Counted from the stretch's first letter, positions 8,140 through 17,319 are shown. The stretch is DNA of 21,303 nucleotides from Saccoglossus kowalevskii (GCF_000003605.2 NW_003150774.1:13100-34402); one strand, 5' to 3'. Notes: generated from the sequence alone by a model not told the origin. Program-made: numbers and translations.

Positions 8140-10120
8140 TGCTTTAACTCAACTGCAACTTCAATTGGTTTCTGGTTATAAAGTACTCGTCCACCAATGT
8201 TATCCTCTCGCTATCAATAGCCCATCAAAACAGACAACTTGAATGGTTGTTTCAATGAGGTTGGACAGCTCTAGTCTTTTGTTCCTATTCAAACAATCGA
8301 TAAATTTGCATATTGACTGACGTATACTTCGCATATATTTGACTCCTCGGTTATCCTCATTTTTGTTGAAAAACTATATTGACAAAATTTGTATTTTCCA
8401 TCGTTCTTTGACCCGACTATTATAATAATTAATTTTAACTAATTTCCATTTAACTTGGCATAAAGTTAAGAAATAATTTCATGTCAGACTAGAACGACGT
8501 AATTAAGTAAGTCTGAGTATTCTAACTTTAGTTTTCGGATATTCCCAAAAATAATTGATGTTATATTCTGTGTCTACAAACTCCGGTTTAGTTGCGGCAG
8601 CATCACGTTTTCTCATGCTGCCATCCAAATATTCACTGGGTGTTTCAAATTTAACACACAAAATGCCGGGCAACGAACAATTTCATATTTTATCATCTTC
8701 TGTTATTGCCGGCCTCTCAGCAGCACTGCCTCGATATATGCTCTGCGACTTCGCTGCTTAAATAACTCAACAAATTTAAACTTTAGGACGAGCTGCTTTG
8801 AAGAAACAGTACGGATGAAAACTGTTATTTATTGTAACTTTTATTTTTTTTGATACTCTAAGTTAATTATTGCATTGGGCATGCTTTATCATGGCCTGGT
8901 GACATTTGCTGTACCAGACGCATTTACAACATGCAACGATAGTCCAAGATAAAATTACATTTAGTGACTACATCACAGATATGGTAAGATACAAAAAGCT
9001 ACACGGTTTTCCGAATAAAAGCAAATTATTCTTCCAATCAGTACATTCACTGCCAAGGAAAAACAGAAATAAAACTCTTATTAGGTGGAAAGGCTTGGGA
9101 ACCTGAACCAGATGCTTTGTAAGATGTACCATAGAGGTAAAAGTGTTCTTTTACCTCCATGGATGTACCTAGAGGTAAGTGTCGAGAGTCGTCCAAGTAA
9201 AACAAAAGATATGTATTTATTATTTGTGTAATTAGCTCTGCTTAATAATGTGAGATGTAGAACTAGTTTACTTGCTATTATTGTCGTATATTTTGTTAAA
9301 TATACTGAGATTGTTCCAGCGATATGATTCTGTGAAAATTGATCACAATTTTAAAAGTATGATAAACATTAAAGTTTGAATCCCATATTGTCTTCTTTAG
9401 TAAGGTATTGTGGGTTCACATGCATATTTAGTGACCGTCTTGGAGTACTTATGTAGGTGACACATCGGCATATATTAAATACTGTAATTGGGCTTTAGCT
9501 ATAGGAGTCAGCGTTGCGATATTTGTATTTGTATGTCATAATCATTCTGAAATTGTGGTTGGACTAGGAAACTTAATTGTCCTACTATTGTCGGTCTGCT
9601 CTGATCGGGTCGCCTCGTGGTGTTTTGAATTGAATGAAGCCTCATTGTACAACTATTAACTCGGAATACTGGCTTCCCGGTGTTGAATTGGGCCATTGTT
9701 GTTAGCAGTAGATTTTGCGTTCTAATATTTTATTTTAGAAAAGTTGAAGACTTTGCCAAGGCAACTTGAATCTAGTTATCATAACACAACAGTTGACCAC
9801 CAACAATTGTTAAGAATAAGTTATTCACCTCAGAAAGTATCGATCGAAAAAGTGGGCGTGGTTTCTGAAATATGGGCGTGGTATTTTTTGGAACTCGATG
9901 TTTGCGTAACTCGATATACGTAACTCGAACGATTCAGTATCTCCAACAAGAGACAAGGAGACTCCTAAACTTTATTTACAGTAGGGACTGTCATGCGCAC
10001 TATTGGAAGGTCATAGGTTATTTCCTGAATCATTCCACTTCAAATTATCATGGTACGCAACCATTGACAAAATGATGGAAAGGTCAAAAGATATAACTAA
10101 TATAACATATGACCATATAT
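8140..10120. other. Intergenic stretch upstream of gene B; no gene supported
   Basis: Short open frames on the plus strand (8555-8761, 8906-9106) match no family I recognise. A stable hairpin is present at 9129-9162. Around 9850-9930 there are paired GGGCGTGGT and GTAACTCGA direct repeats. The rest is featureless AT-rich DNA. Confidence 0.45.
9129..9162. repeat. Inverted repeat (15-bp arms, 4-bp loop)
   Basis: CCATAGAGGTAAAAG at 9129-9143 pairs with 9148-9162 with one mismatch around a TGTT loop. A third, shorter relative (AGAGGTAA) follows at 9171-9178. The function is unknown; it could be the tip of a small foldback element. Confidence 0.7.
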
Positions 10121-10615
10121 GGTCACGTAACCTCATTAATATGCATATCTGCAATATCTCACGTAATCTCATTAATATGCATATCTGCAATATCTACCTT
10201 GTTGCAACTAGTTCCATAATGATGTCAACTGGCAAGATATACCAACGACCATACGATGTCATGTGACCTAACTAATATGCATATTCAGTAACATCCTATG
10301 CACTCTAGCACATGGGTACATATTTGAAATATTTGCGGCAAAATACAACCAGTACATTAATAAAGGCATTGACAAGAGATGTGGCTGCGTATGTGGTATT
10401 TAACATGCATAACTAATATCTGGAGCACAATAATGGGTACATTGGACAAGACGTGACTCGCTGATACGGTCATGTAATCTCATTAATATGCAAACTTTCA
10501 TACCTCGAGAATATTGCTCAAATATGTGTGCAACCAATATAATAAAGACATTAATAAAAATACGACTAAAATATCAGATTACCTTAAATGGTCATGTGAC
10601 TTTGTTATTATGGAA
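10121..10615. repeat. Diverged repeats built around TTAATATGCAT
   Basis: A 36-bp unit (CACGTAACCTCATTAATATG...) is tandemly duplicated at 10124-10159 and 10160-10195. Related copies of a (GGTCA)YGTRA / YTAATATGCA block recur near 10257, 10467 and, weakly, 10591. The DNA between them also shares ACATTAATAAA and GACAAGA motifs. This looks like an old tandem repeat with units of roughly 120-210 bp. Confidence 0.65.
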
Positions 10616-10769
10616 AACTTTTGATTATTTGTGATAATATGCAATATGCAAAGCCTTTGCTTTTATTCTTGAAAGCTGTTAAATGTTGCTTTGTAGCTAT
10701 AATTTTTACTATTTTTATTTCAAAATCTAACCTCAACATATAGAATTACCGAGAATCGAATACAAAATC

Positions 10770-10775
10770 TTTATT
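10770..10775 (-). terminator. Candidate polyadenylation signal, lipocalin gene A
   Basis: AATAAA on the minus strand, about 310 bp past the gene A stop. It lies just downstream of a 33-bp stretch (10803-10835) that resembles the gene B 3' region (6945-6977), which supports this being part of the same ancestral 3' UTR. Confidence 0.45.
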
Positions 10776-11086
10776 TGTGCTGTTTTGTCTATTTGTAAAT
10801 ATTGCCCTCAGTGGTAGCCTTGGTATATACTACCGTGTTAGTATTTCGATTCTGGCCTCTTTTCTCTCTGTGTGACTGTGTCCCCATGCATGCCATGAGG
10901 GCAGTATAACAGGCAGAAAAGAAAGAGACTCGCCAAATCAAGTATAACTTAACAGTAACGTTAGGAAAACCCTGTCCAGTTCTTGTAATGTAACTATTCC
11001 AACATTTTAAAATCTACAACTCAAAGCTCCTAGGCGAAGATGGCAGACTAAACCTCGTCCAAGGGTTAATAATTCAAAGTGTTATC

Positions 11087-11319
11087 TTAAGCATCACAAC
11101 CAGTCTGGTCAGAGAATAGGAAGTTACTGATATCGATACCACGATCTTGTACATCTCGCTTGATGTTTGTCAGAGTGCGAGTATTGAGAGTGCGATCACG
11201 GCTTAGAATCCAAGCATATTCCATTTTGACGAATCCGAATAGGAAATCATCACACGAGTACACTACAGAGTAAGTGTCGTAGTCAGTCTTCAGAACCCAG
11301 TAGTCACCTGCCGGTAGCC
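11087..11319 (-). CDS. Apolipoprotein D-like lipocalin, gene A, exon 2 (truncated tail)
   Basis: Terminal coding exon of gene A, residues 116-192. The acceptor TTTGTAG/GG lies at 11320-11321; GG completes the Trp116 codon begun in exon 1. It holds GDYWVLKTDYDTYSVVYSC with motif 2 and Cys138, then EYAWILSRDRTLN (motif 3), and Cys190 in QTGC. The protein stops two residues later at TAA (11087-11089), where gene C has AAA (Lys) in the same place. The next two codon blocks still align with gene C but contain further in-frame stops at 11066-11068 and 11048-11050. The ancestral stop is at 11030-11032. All four cysteines survive, so the barrel may be functional without its tail. Confidence 0.92.
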
Positions 11320-11859
11320 CTACAAATAATAAAACATATACAGCGAAATTAATTAAACGAAATGTATTTAAAACGAGTCTCAAATACTTTTTTTTTAATT
11401 TTACACTTGCAATGATGAAGGAGATTAATTGAAATAAGTATAAAGTATTTGTCAAGAAATTTATGATCACAATTTAACAACGTGTAATGGTCAAAAATAA
11501 TTATTAAAGAATAGTTTGTTTTTTTACTCTCAATGGCCAATATTTGTTGAGATATTTATTTTCTCGCTTTAACAACTTGCAAAGTAACTTGGGGAATTCA
11601 GTGAATAAGTACTAGCAGACAGCGATGAAGAATGCACAAACCACTGAGATACTGTACTATAGTGAACGCAACCGACAACCTTATTGGTGCTAACGCTTTG
11701 CACCTGAGATGCTGGTACACGTGTTTTGAAATGTTTTGAGTTAGCTTAAGTAGGGTTTACGAAACCAACAAACACCAAATTAGCGGTAAAGTCTGTCTCG
11801 AGATTTACGTGATCATGAACGTGTCTTGGCATTAGGATCGGGTGCTGGTAGAGTTTACG

Positions 11860-13083
11860 TAATAATAATAATAACAACCTTTATTGATATCGTATCCCTA
11901 CTGGGATCTAGATTAGAATACAACAAGGATATAAGGAACAATAAAATACATAAGTAATAATAATAAAAAAGGAAATAAATAAATAGTAATACTGTGAAAA
12001 TATTATTATATAAATATTTTTTTGGTGTTATTTTGAGGCAGCTGGTAAATTGCTTTTCATGAAGTTCTCTCTTTTAGTGAAACAGTCGCTGATAAACTTG
12101 GCAATTGCATTGGACAGTTTCAGAATTTTTGTTATTGAGAAGTGCTTTCAGATTGCCGGATAAGTTTAAGTTTTCAAACAAAGCATCTCTTTCAAATTTG
12201 TACAGGTTACAATTGAAGAGGAAGTGTTCTTCGTCTTCAGTTTCATTGGAGTCACAGACAGAGCATGTTCTATTTAAGATATCTATGTTGTGATATCGCC
12301 CAACTTCAATCTGAAGTATGTGGGCACTTATCCTAAGTTTAGTCATAGATGATCTGTAGATGGGGTTTTTAATAATTTCAAGGTATTTTTCAAGTGCAAA
12401 ATCAGTTTTCAGCTGTCTGTAGGTACGAAGTTTATTTTTGTGATTAGTGCCTTTATTGTCATTATGTATTGTTTCTGTGCAGTGTTTTTCAAACATATTT
12501 TGTTAGTTTTTTTGTAGCTAATGGGATAATACTGGTCTTTTCGCAAACATCACTAATTTCTAAAAGGTTCAGTAATTTTGTTATGCCTGTGGTCCAATTA
12601 CTGATGTTTTCTTTGTCCAAATTGGTGTCAAGTTTATAAGCCTCAGAGATCAGAGTGTTTTTATCTATATGTTTCATTTTCAGCCAGTAGTTAATCATAC
12701 GTTTGATGCTTGAGATAAAAAGTGGATATCTTCCCAGTTCAAGTAAACATGCCAAGTTTCAATCTGATTAAAATCTGATGTAGTGTACAGGCTTTAATTA
12801 TTTTGGCTATAAACTTATTTTAATTTTATGTTTTATTACTTTTGTTATTAATGCCTTTTTATTTTATTATTTTACTTTGATTTTTTTTAAATTCCGCCCT
12901 AGGCAGATTGGCCAAGTTTGTGGCTTTACAGTTTACTTGTAGTAGGTACTTACACATTTTGTGATGTAATTTTTCCATAGGCAAGAATTGTTTAAACAAG
13001 TCTGTTGAGTGCATATTAATAATATCGCTTGCCCAGATTTCACTACGTAACAAGAAACACCAAATTGGCGGTATTGTATGCAC
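11860..13083 (-). mobile_element. 5'-truncated LINE retrotransposon fragment in gene A intron
   Basis: The minus strand encodes the post-RT end of a LINE ORF2: LLRSEIWASDI, then KLHHKMCKYLLQVNCKATNLA, CLLELGRYPLF, NYWLKM, LRTYRQLKTDFALEKYL and TKLRISAHILQIEVGRYHNI. A terminal CCHC knuckle C-x2-C-x9-H-x4-C follows (TCSVC...EEHFLFNC, about 12210-12265). One frameshift lies near 12490. On the minus strand the 3' UTR ends with AATAAA followed by a (TAA/TTA)n tail (11860-11874), typical of LINEs with microsatellite tails. It is a different, better preserved copy than the one at 1558-5486 but of the same general type. A 151-bp element interrupts it. Confidence 0.87.
12760..12910. mobile_element. 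151-bp MITE-like insertion in the intronic LINE
   Basis: Starts CAATCTG (12760-12766) and ends CAGATTG (12904-12910), a perfect 7-bp terminal inverted repeat. It is flanked by an exact 9-bp direct repeat GCCAAGTTT (12751-12759 and 12911-12919). Removing it with one repeat restores the LINE frame, reading KATNLACLLELGRYP. The interior is strongly AT-rich and non-coding. The 9-bp duplication would fit Mutator- or Merlin-like groups, but this is not established. Confidence 0.78.
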
Positions 13084-13090
13084 CGGTGCA
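13079..13090. repeat. 12-bp perfect palindrome TGCACCGGTGCA
   Basis: A self-complementary 12-mer at the truncated 5' end of the intronic LINE. It may be chance. Confidence 0.6.
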
Positions 13091-13805
13091 CTTGCACTAA
13101 ATAAATAAATTTATGAGTAAATCTTTACATAAACAGATAAGATATATAAGTTTTACCAACTGAACCAAACTGTTGGCGGTTCCCACATAGTCTTGTGAAT
13201 CTACGTACTGTTTAGTGATCATAAAGGCCTCGGTTCAAATCCCACTTTCACGAAAGCAAGCCAAACTACGAGCATGGTTACATAACGAGATAATCATTGA
13301 AGCTCTCTAAATGGGCTGCTAATATCCTCTAGTACCCCCCCCCCAATTTATATATCCCCTTTGGGAACTATCGAACTAGAAATTAATGAATATTCATGAG
13401 CACTGAAACTACATTGCATAATTTTTAAAAATGCATAAAGTGTAGGTATGTCTTCTGGAATTATACCACGTTTTTAGATACTCTCTATAAATTAGTCACA
13501 TTTATATCGGGAACGCCGGGAGGGGTCCACATTGCTCGTTCTGGAATGTAAAAATGTAACTAATTAATGATTAATATATTCTTACATGTTCGGAATTTCA
13601 CTTTTGACTGGTGCATGCTCCATGTTACAATCCAATTCTTTCAAAGTGTTTACGTGAAAGATACTGTAAACCTGGAAAATTACGTATTTTTATACTAGTA
13701 TTTAGAACTAAACGTCTACGTCACGTGTGTACTTCCCCCAACGACAGCAATATGATTGTCGTTCCCCATTGCTTATTGAATTCTGCTACCTTATAAGTAG
13801 GGACC

Positions 13806-13955
13806 TTAGTTATTTACTGTACAATCAAAACAGTCCTTGAGCTATTGTTATTTATTGTTCAATTAATTTAACAGTCCTTGAGCTATTGTTATTTACTGTT
13901 CAATTAATTTAACAGTCCTTGAGCTATTGTTATTTACTGTTTAATCAGAACAGTT
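13806..13955 (+). repeat. 41-bp tandem repeat, about 3.7 copies
   Basis: CAGTCCTTGAGCTATTGTTA recurs at 13831, 13872 and 13913, exactly 41 bp apart, with partial copies at both ends (TTATTTACTGT...CAAAA). The two central units are nearly identical. It is a minisatellite inside gene A's intron. Confidence 0.9.
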
Positions 13956-14330
13956 CATGACGAAGTGAATAGAAACTACGCAATTTGTTTGCTTATGTGT
14001 ATAACGAATAAGAACTGTTTTGGAGAAGAAGATGAAAGCATCAACCAGTGAGTCGACATTAATATCAGCTCGATTGGTGACGAGGGGAGCTGTCAGCAAA
14101 CAGTCCAATCTTACTACTATGATAAAGTCATCGCCCTAGACTCGTTTATAGTTAGTGATTTTTTTCACTGTGTATTAAGAATAAACCTACTAAGTGTTAC
14201 ATACTAGACTACATGTATCTGTATCTCTTCTCTGTGTACGCCCTTACCGCCTGGTAACGATCCCCGTACGTACCTCTAGTCTACCAACTTATTGAGCTAA
14301 TCTACGATTGCTGAGTTCCCCAAACTCGGT

Positions 14331-14373
14331 AGAAACCCTGACAACACTTGATGACAGAAACCCTGACAACACT
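14331..14373 (+). repeat. Two copies of an 18-bp direct repeat
   Basis: AGAAACCCTGACAACACT occurs at 14331-14348 and 14356-14373, close to the gene A donor site. Confidence 0.8.
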
Positions 14374-14417
14374 ACACTACAAATTGATCACATTGATATC
14401 GATTAATATAAACTTAC

Positions 14418-14763
14418 ACCACCGGAATCTCACTTTCAACTTAGCCGGCACGTTTGGGTCTGGCACAAAAGCATCCCCCTGAGTCGAAGTTCGTTCACCG
14501 GTCTCGATGTTTGTCCCACTGTTGATTACCCCAATAGTGCCATCTTGTTTCAGCCAGTATTTCGCATTTATGCATTTCAGACCAGATTCAAACCAGGCTC
14601 GAAATCTTTCAATCTCGTACCACGAACCAGTATATTTGTCAATGTTGAAGTCTCGTTGCAGCGAAACACTCGGACACGGACCGCGTGATATAACTTGTCC
14701 ACATACGTTGTAAAATAGTGACACAACACCGACAGTAAGAATGACAAGACAGTGACCCGCCAT
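14418..14763 (-). CDS. Apolipoprotein D-like lipocalin, gene A, exon 1 (signal peptide and barrel start)
   Basis: Encodes residues 1-115 plus one base of codon 116 of a 192-residue secreted lipocalin. Residues 6-22 (LVILTVGVVSLFYNVCG) form the signal peptide. GPCP (Cys30), YTGSWYEIERF with the G-x-W motif at 46-48, GLKCINAKYWLKQDG (Cys64) and PAKLKVRFRW follow, closely matching ApoD (KYLGRWYEIEK, EPAKLEVKFSW). Expected disulphides by analogy with ApoD are Cys30-Cys138 and Cys64-Cys190. The start at 14763 gives an exon of 346 bp, identical to gene B. Kozak context has G at -3 and +4. The donor TGGT/GTAAGT is consensus. No N-glycosylation sequon is seen. Transport of a small hydrophobic ligand outside the cell is the family role; the specific ligand is unknown. 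Confidence 0.94.
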
Positions 14764-14863
14764 GTCGTGACTAGTACGTGATAGTTACTCAACTCACTCA
14801 GGATGAGGCCCGAGAGACGACCGGTATCTGTCTTGTATTGTTGAGTAATTGACAGTAAAGCAG

Positions 14864-14868
14864 CCAAT
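14864..14868 (-). promoter_or_regulatory. Inverted CCAAT box upstream of gene A
   Basis: ATTGG on the transcribed strand within GATTGGCTG, 101 bp before the ATG. It is matched in gene B at 99 bp and shares the CCAATCA core there. A likely NF-Y-type promoter element. Confidence 0.5.
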
Positions 14869-14917
14869 CAGCGACCGCGTCGCAGTTGGTACTGCGATTC
14901 TTTCACTGGCCTGAACC

Positions 14918-14951
14918 ATAGACCTTAAAAGACATGTCTTTTAAGGTCTAT
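14918..14951. repeat. 34-bp perfect palindrome upstream of gene A
   Basis: Arms of 17 bp, ATAGACCTTAAAAGACA (14918-14934) and its exact reverse complement (14935-14951), with no spacer. It lies about 155 bp upstream of the gene A start codon. It could be a regulatory dyad or the relic of a foldback element. No equivalent is seen upstream of gene B. Confidence 0.88.
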
Positions 14952-16250
14952 CTATGCCTGAACGTGATATTGTTTGGGAATTTTTGTAGACAGTCGACAA
15001 ACTTCTGAATGATCTGCGTCAAAATACAATATAATGTAAATAAGAGAATGGTTTGGAGAAAGTATGCTGACCTACTTTAGTACTTGAAATTCAATTAAAG
15101 CATCCCGTGTATGAGAAGCTAATACCACGTGGAATCGCCCTAACAATAAACCTCTGTCACGTGGTGTTTGCAACAGTTAATCTCCGATCACCTATCAGAT
15201 GATCAAGTATGGTATCCCCTCGGTATCAATTCTCCCATCATTGCAAAACATCCAATGATTGTTTCCAACCTTTGGACTTTTGCTCGTGCTTTCCTTTCAC
15301 TTAAGAGATTTCATTTACAAATAGACTGACAGTTTACAATTATTTGACTTCTCGGGTCACTTTCAATTTAGTATGTCAGCAAAATGTGTCCCTCAAAATG
15401 CATTTCAGAGGGTCTAGATTTCAATATTTTGATGTTGATCTTGTTGATTGCGAGATAGGTTCCAGCAGCAGTTCGGAGGAGATAGAGCCTGATGAATTAG
15501 CGCCTGAAACTGTAGGAGAAGAGCTGGAACGTGAAAGCATACACTGTTTCATGATTAGTGTAAATCTTTTTTGTACTTTTTCTAAGGGGGGCAGCCAAAT
15601 TTTTAATATGCACCTAGGGGGACTTAACAATTATTTACAATTACTATGTGAATTTCACCGGTTCCCTAGTGATTCCTTAAGAGTTTGAAAACTGTGCACT
15701 TCCGGAAATTATGGGAGCGAAACAGTTCGTTCATGATAACACATATTCAGAATAATAAAATAATTGTTTCCTAGTTACGGAATGAACAACTTTTAACTTT
15801 GAATGATGGTCCGAGTCATTTTTATCAGCGGTGAACACCTCCATTTCCGCAAATCACGCGCTTCGACATACTAGTACTATGTTTTCTAAGATCCATTTAT
15901 ACACCAATTCATATATACCGAACAAACGACCCGGCTGAGAAGCGTGTAATTTGTGATGTCATCAATTCGTGTGTGGGCACATCTTGTGCCGAAGTGTGTA
16001 TGAAACATATTATATTACATTTTTTAGTTAAGTTTACATACAATTTTTCAGTGAAGCTTCAAACATGTCCCAAACATGCTCTAACTGTGTTTTTGCAGCG
16101 AACGCATTGATGTTCCTGAAAGTGTTCGCTTAAGTCGTCCAAAATTAGACTAGTTTTAAACTAGTAGATAAAGTGTCTGGAAATGTTTGAGACACATCTG
16201 AAGTACTTCTCGGGCAGAGTATGACACTAGTCCTATTTCGGTAAAGGCAA
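14952..16250. other. Intergenic stretch upstream of gene A; no gene supported
   Basis: The only candidate is a plus-strand open frame (15344-15688) with an acidic serine run (GSSSSSEEIEPDELAPE, encoded about 15458-15510). It has no recognised domain, and a possible TTTCAG acceptor at 15404-15409 precedes it. Elsewhere both strands lack long frames or RNA-gene features. Confidence 0.4.
15410..15540 (+). pseudogene. Possible exon remnant with acidic Ser/Glu tract (unrecognised)
   Basis: The plus frame reads RGSRFQYFDVDLVDCEIG, then five serines and EEIEPDELAPETVGEELERE. The composition resembles the acidic N-terminal region of some nuclear or transposase proteins, but no domain is identifiable. 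The downstream part of the frame (about 15545-15688) looks like random AT-rich sequence. It may be a decayed transposon exon or chance. Confidence 0.25.
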
Positions 16251-16355
16251 CCAGGGCAGTAGTCATGTGGCAAGCGACCATAGCGTATAGTTGTTTACTT
16301 AGAAGCCTTATAGCGTTTTTACCCGTTGTTATTGTCGATTATGAGTCGATCATGT

Positions 16356-16860
16356 GAGCGATGAGTTTGCATTTCCTTTAGCTACCAATGCTCAATGGAG
16401 ATAAAACAAATGTCGCAACCACGGACAGTTTACATAATCTAAGCAATTCTACACGGGGAGCACTTCAATTGAAAAGGAATACAATCGTGGCCACCATTTT
16501 CCTTTTAGCTTTTAACGGGGTCTACTATCGGGGTCAACAATTAGTATTCAGAAAGGCCAGCGATTAAAAAAAAACATTGAAAATAATAATAATAAAAAAA
16601 AACGATATAACTATTGCTGTCTACTTGTCACAACCACGACTCACTGATTGTTCAAATCCTCGTAAAAAAACGACATTTGAAAAGGCATAGAAGGGTGCGT
16701 CGCGGAAAATGGTCCGCTTTTTAAGGGCCGGGACAAATATTTGAAACTTCAGTATTGTCCTATGTTCAGTACCCACTGCTGAAAATAAGGCACTAAAATC
16801 AATAAAAAGTATCAATCAAGAAATAGCAATCATTATTCGGGTAGGAAAACAATAATACAA
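16356..16860 (+). repeat. Diverged duplicated block, copy 1
   Basis: GAGCGATGAGTTTGCATTT, a following GCTCAATGGAGAT, GAGCACTTCAATTGAAAAG and GATTGTTCAAAT then CGTAAAAA/ACGACATTTGAAAAGG recur in the same order at 17791-18200. This copy carries about 80 bp more between the halves. Family unknown; probably a dispersed repeat inserted twice or a local duplication. Confidence 0.75.
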
Positions 16861-16863
16861 TAC

Positions 16864-17247
16864 CAAAGTGGACTCGGAGTTGTCAACCTCGCATGTGGCG
16901 AACTGCCATTATCGTTCGATTGTTTACAAACAAGCGGCTACCTATAGGAGCCTTAAAGGGCGGCAGTCGTCGTACTGCGTCCTGCTTGATATGTGACTCA
17001 TAGCGACATATACAACGCGTGTAAAACACATTGTTTATTTACATGAAATTCGAACACGCGCTGCGCGACGACCACCGCGCTTTAAAGCGGGATGGTCGTC
17101 ACCTGCGCACGCGCGGGAATTGAGTCCCAAGCGACGATAAAAACACACACTACCAACGCAAAGGCTCATGGGTAGACGCTTGTTTATAAACAATGACACG
17201 CTATGGCCATCTGACGCATGCGCAAGTGACGACTCCCCGCTTTAACG
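16864..17247. repeat. CpG-rich imperfect inverted-repeat island
   Basis: The left arm, 16864-16953 (with TTGTTTACAAACAAGCGGCT), pairs in inverted orientation with the right arm, 17161-17247 (reverse complement has TTGTTTATAAACAAGCGTCT). They match block by block through CGCATG, GCCAT, ACAAGCG and GAGCC. The centre is a 34-bp near-perfect palindrome at 17067-17100 (GACGACCACCGCGCTTT and partner, two mismatches). CpG and GC are far above the surroundings. TGCGCACGCGCG (17104-17115) fits the NRF-1 consensus. A decayed foldback or MITE element is more likely than a host promoter, as no gene flanks it. Confidence 0.7.
17104..17115 (+). promoter_or_regulatory. NRF-1-like motif TGCGCACGCGCG
   Basis: Matches YGCGCAYGCGCR at every position; a related inverted copy (GCATGCGCAAGTGACGAC) is at 17215-17232. 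Both sit within the inverted-repeat island, so the match may be incidental to that repeat. Confidence 0.35.
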
Positions 17248-17319
17248 ATTTTTACATGCGTTGTTATCGTCACTTGGAACTCAAATCTTCCGCGTGCGCA
17301 TTAACGACCGCCCTGCTTC

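Larger units (their letters stand above)
11320..14417 (-). other. Gene A intron (3,098 bp, phase 1) with LINE and repeats
   Basis: Donor GTAAGT immediately follows exon 1 (14412-14417), and the acceptor TTTGTAG ends at 11320. The extra length compared with gene B (286 bp) is largely explained by a LINE fragment (11860-13083), a 41-bp tandem repeat (13806-13955), and unassigned AT-rich sequence including a C10 run near 13326-13335. Confidence 0.85.

Noticed and set aside
8555-8761. 68-codon plus-strand frame (GLSAALPRYM region) considered as a carrier-protein fragment
   Set aside because: No repeat signature or motif of mitochondrial carriers or any other family is present.
10100-10620. CRISPR-like array because of repeated 36-bp units
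   Set aside because: Only two exact units directly abut without spacers, the others are diverged, and the DNA is animal.
13200-13260. tRNA-like B box (GGTTCAAATCC) suggesting a tRNA gene or tRNA-derived SINE
   Set aside because: The stem around the T loop does not pair, acceptor-like ends are only about 57 bases apart, and no A box or anticodon arm could be placed.
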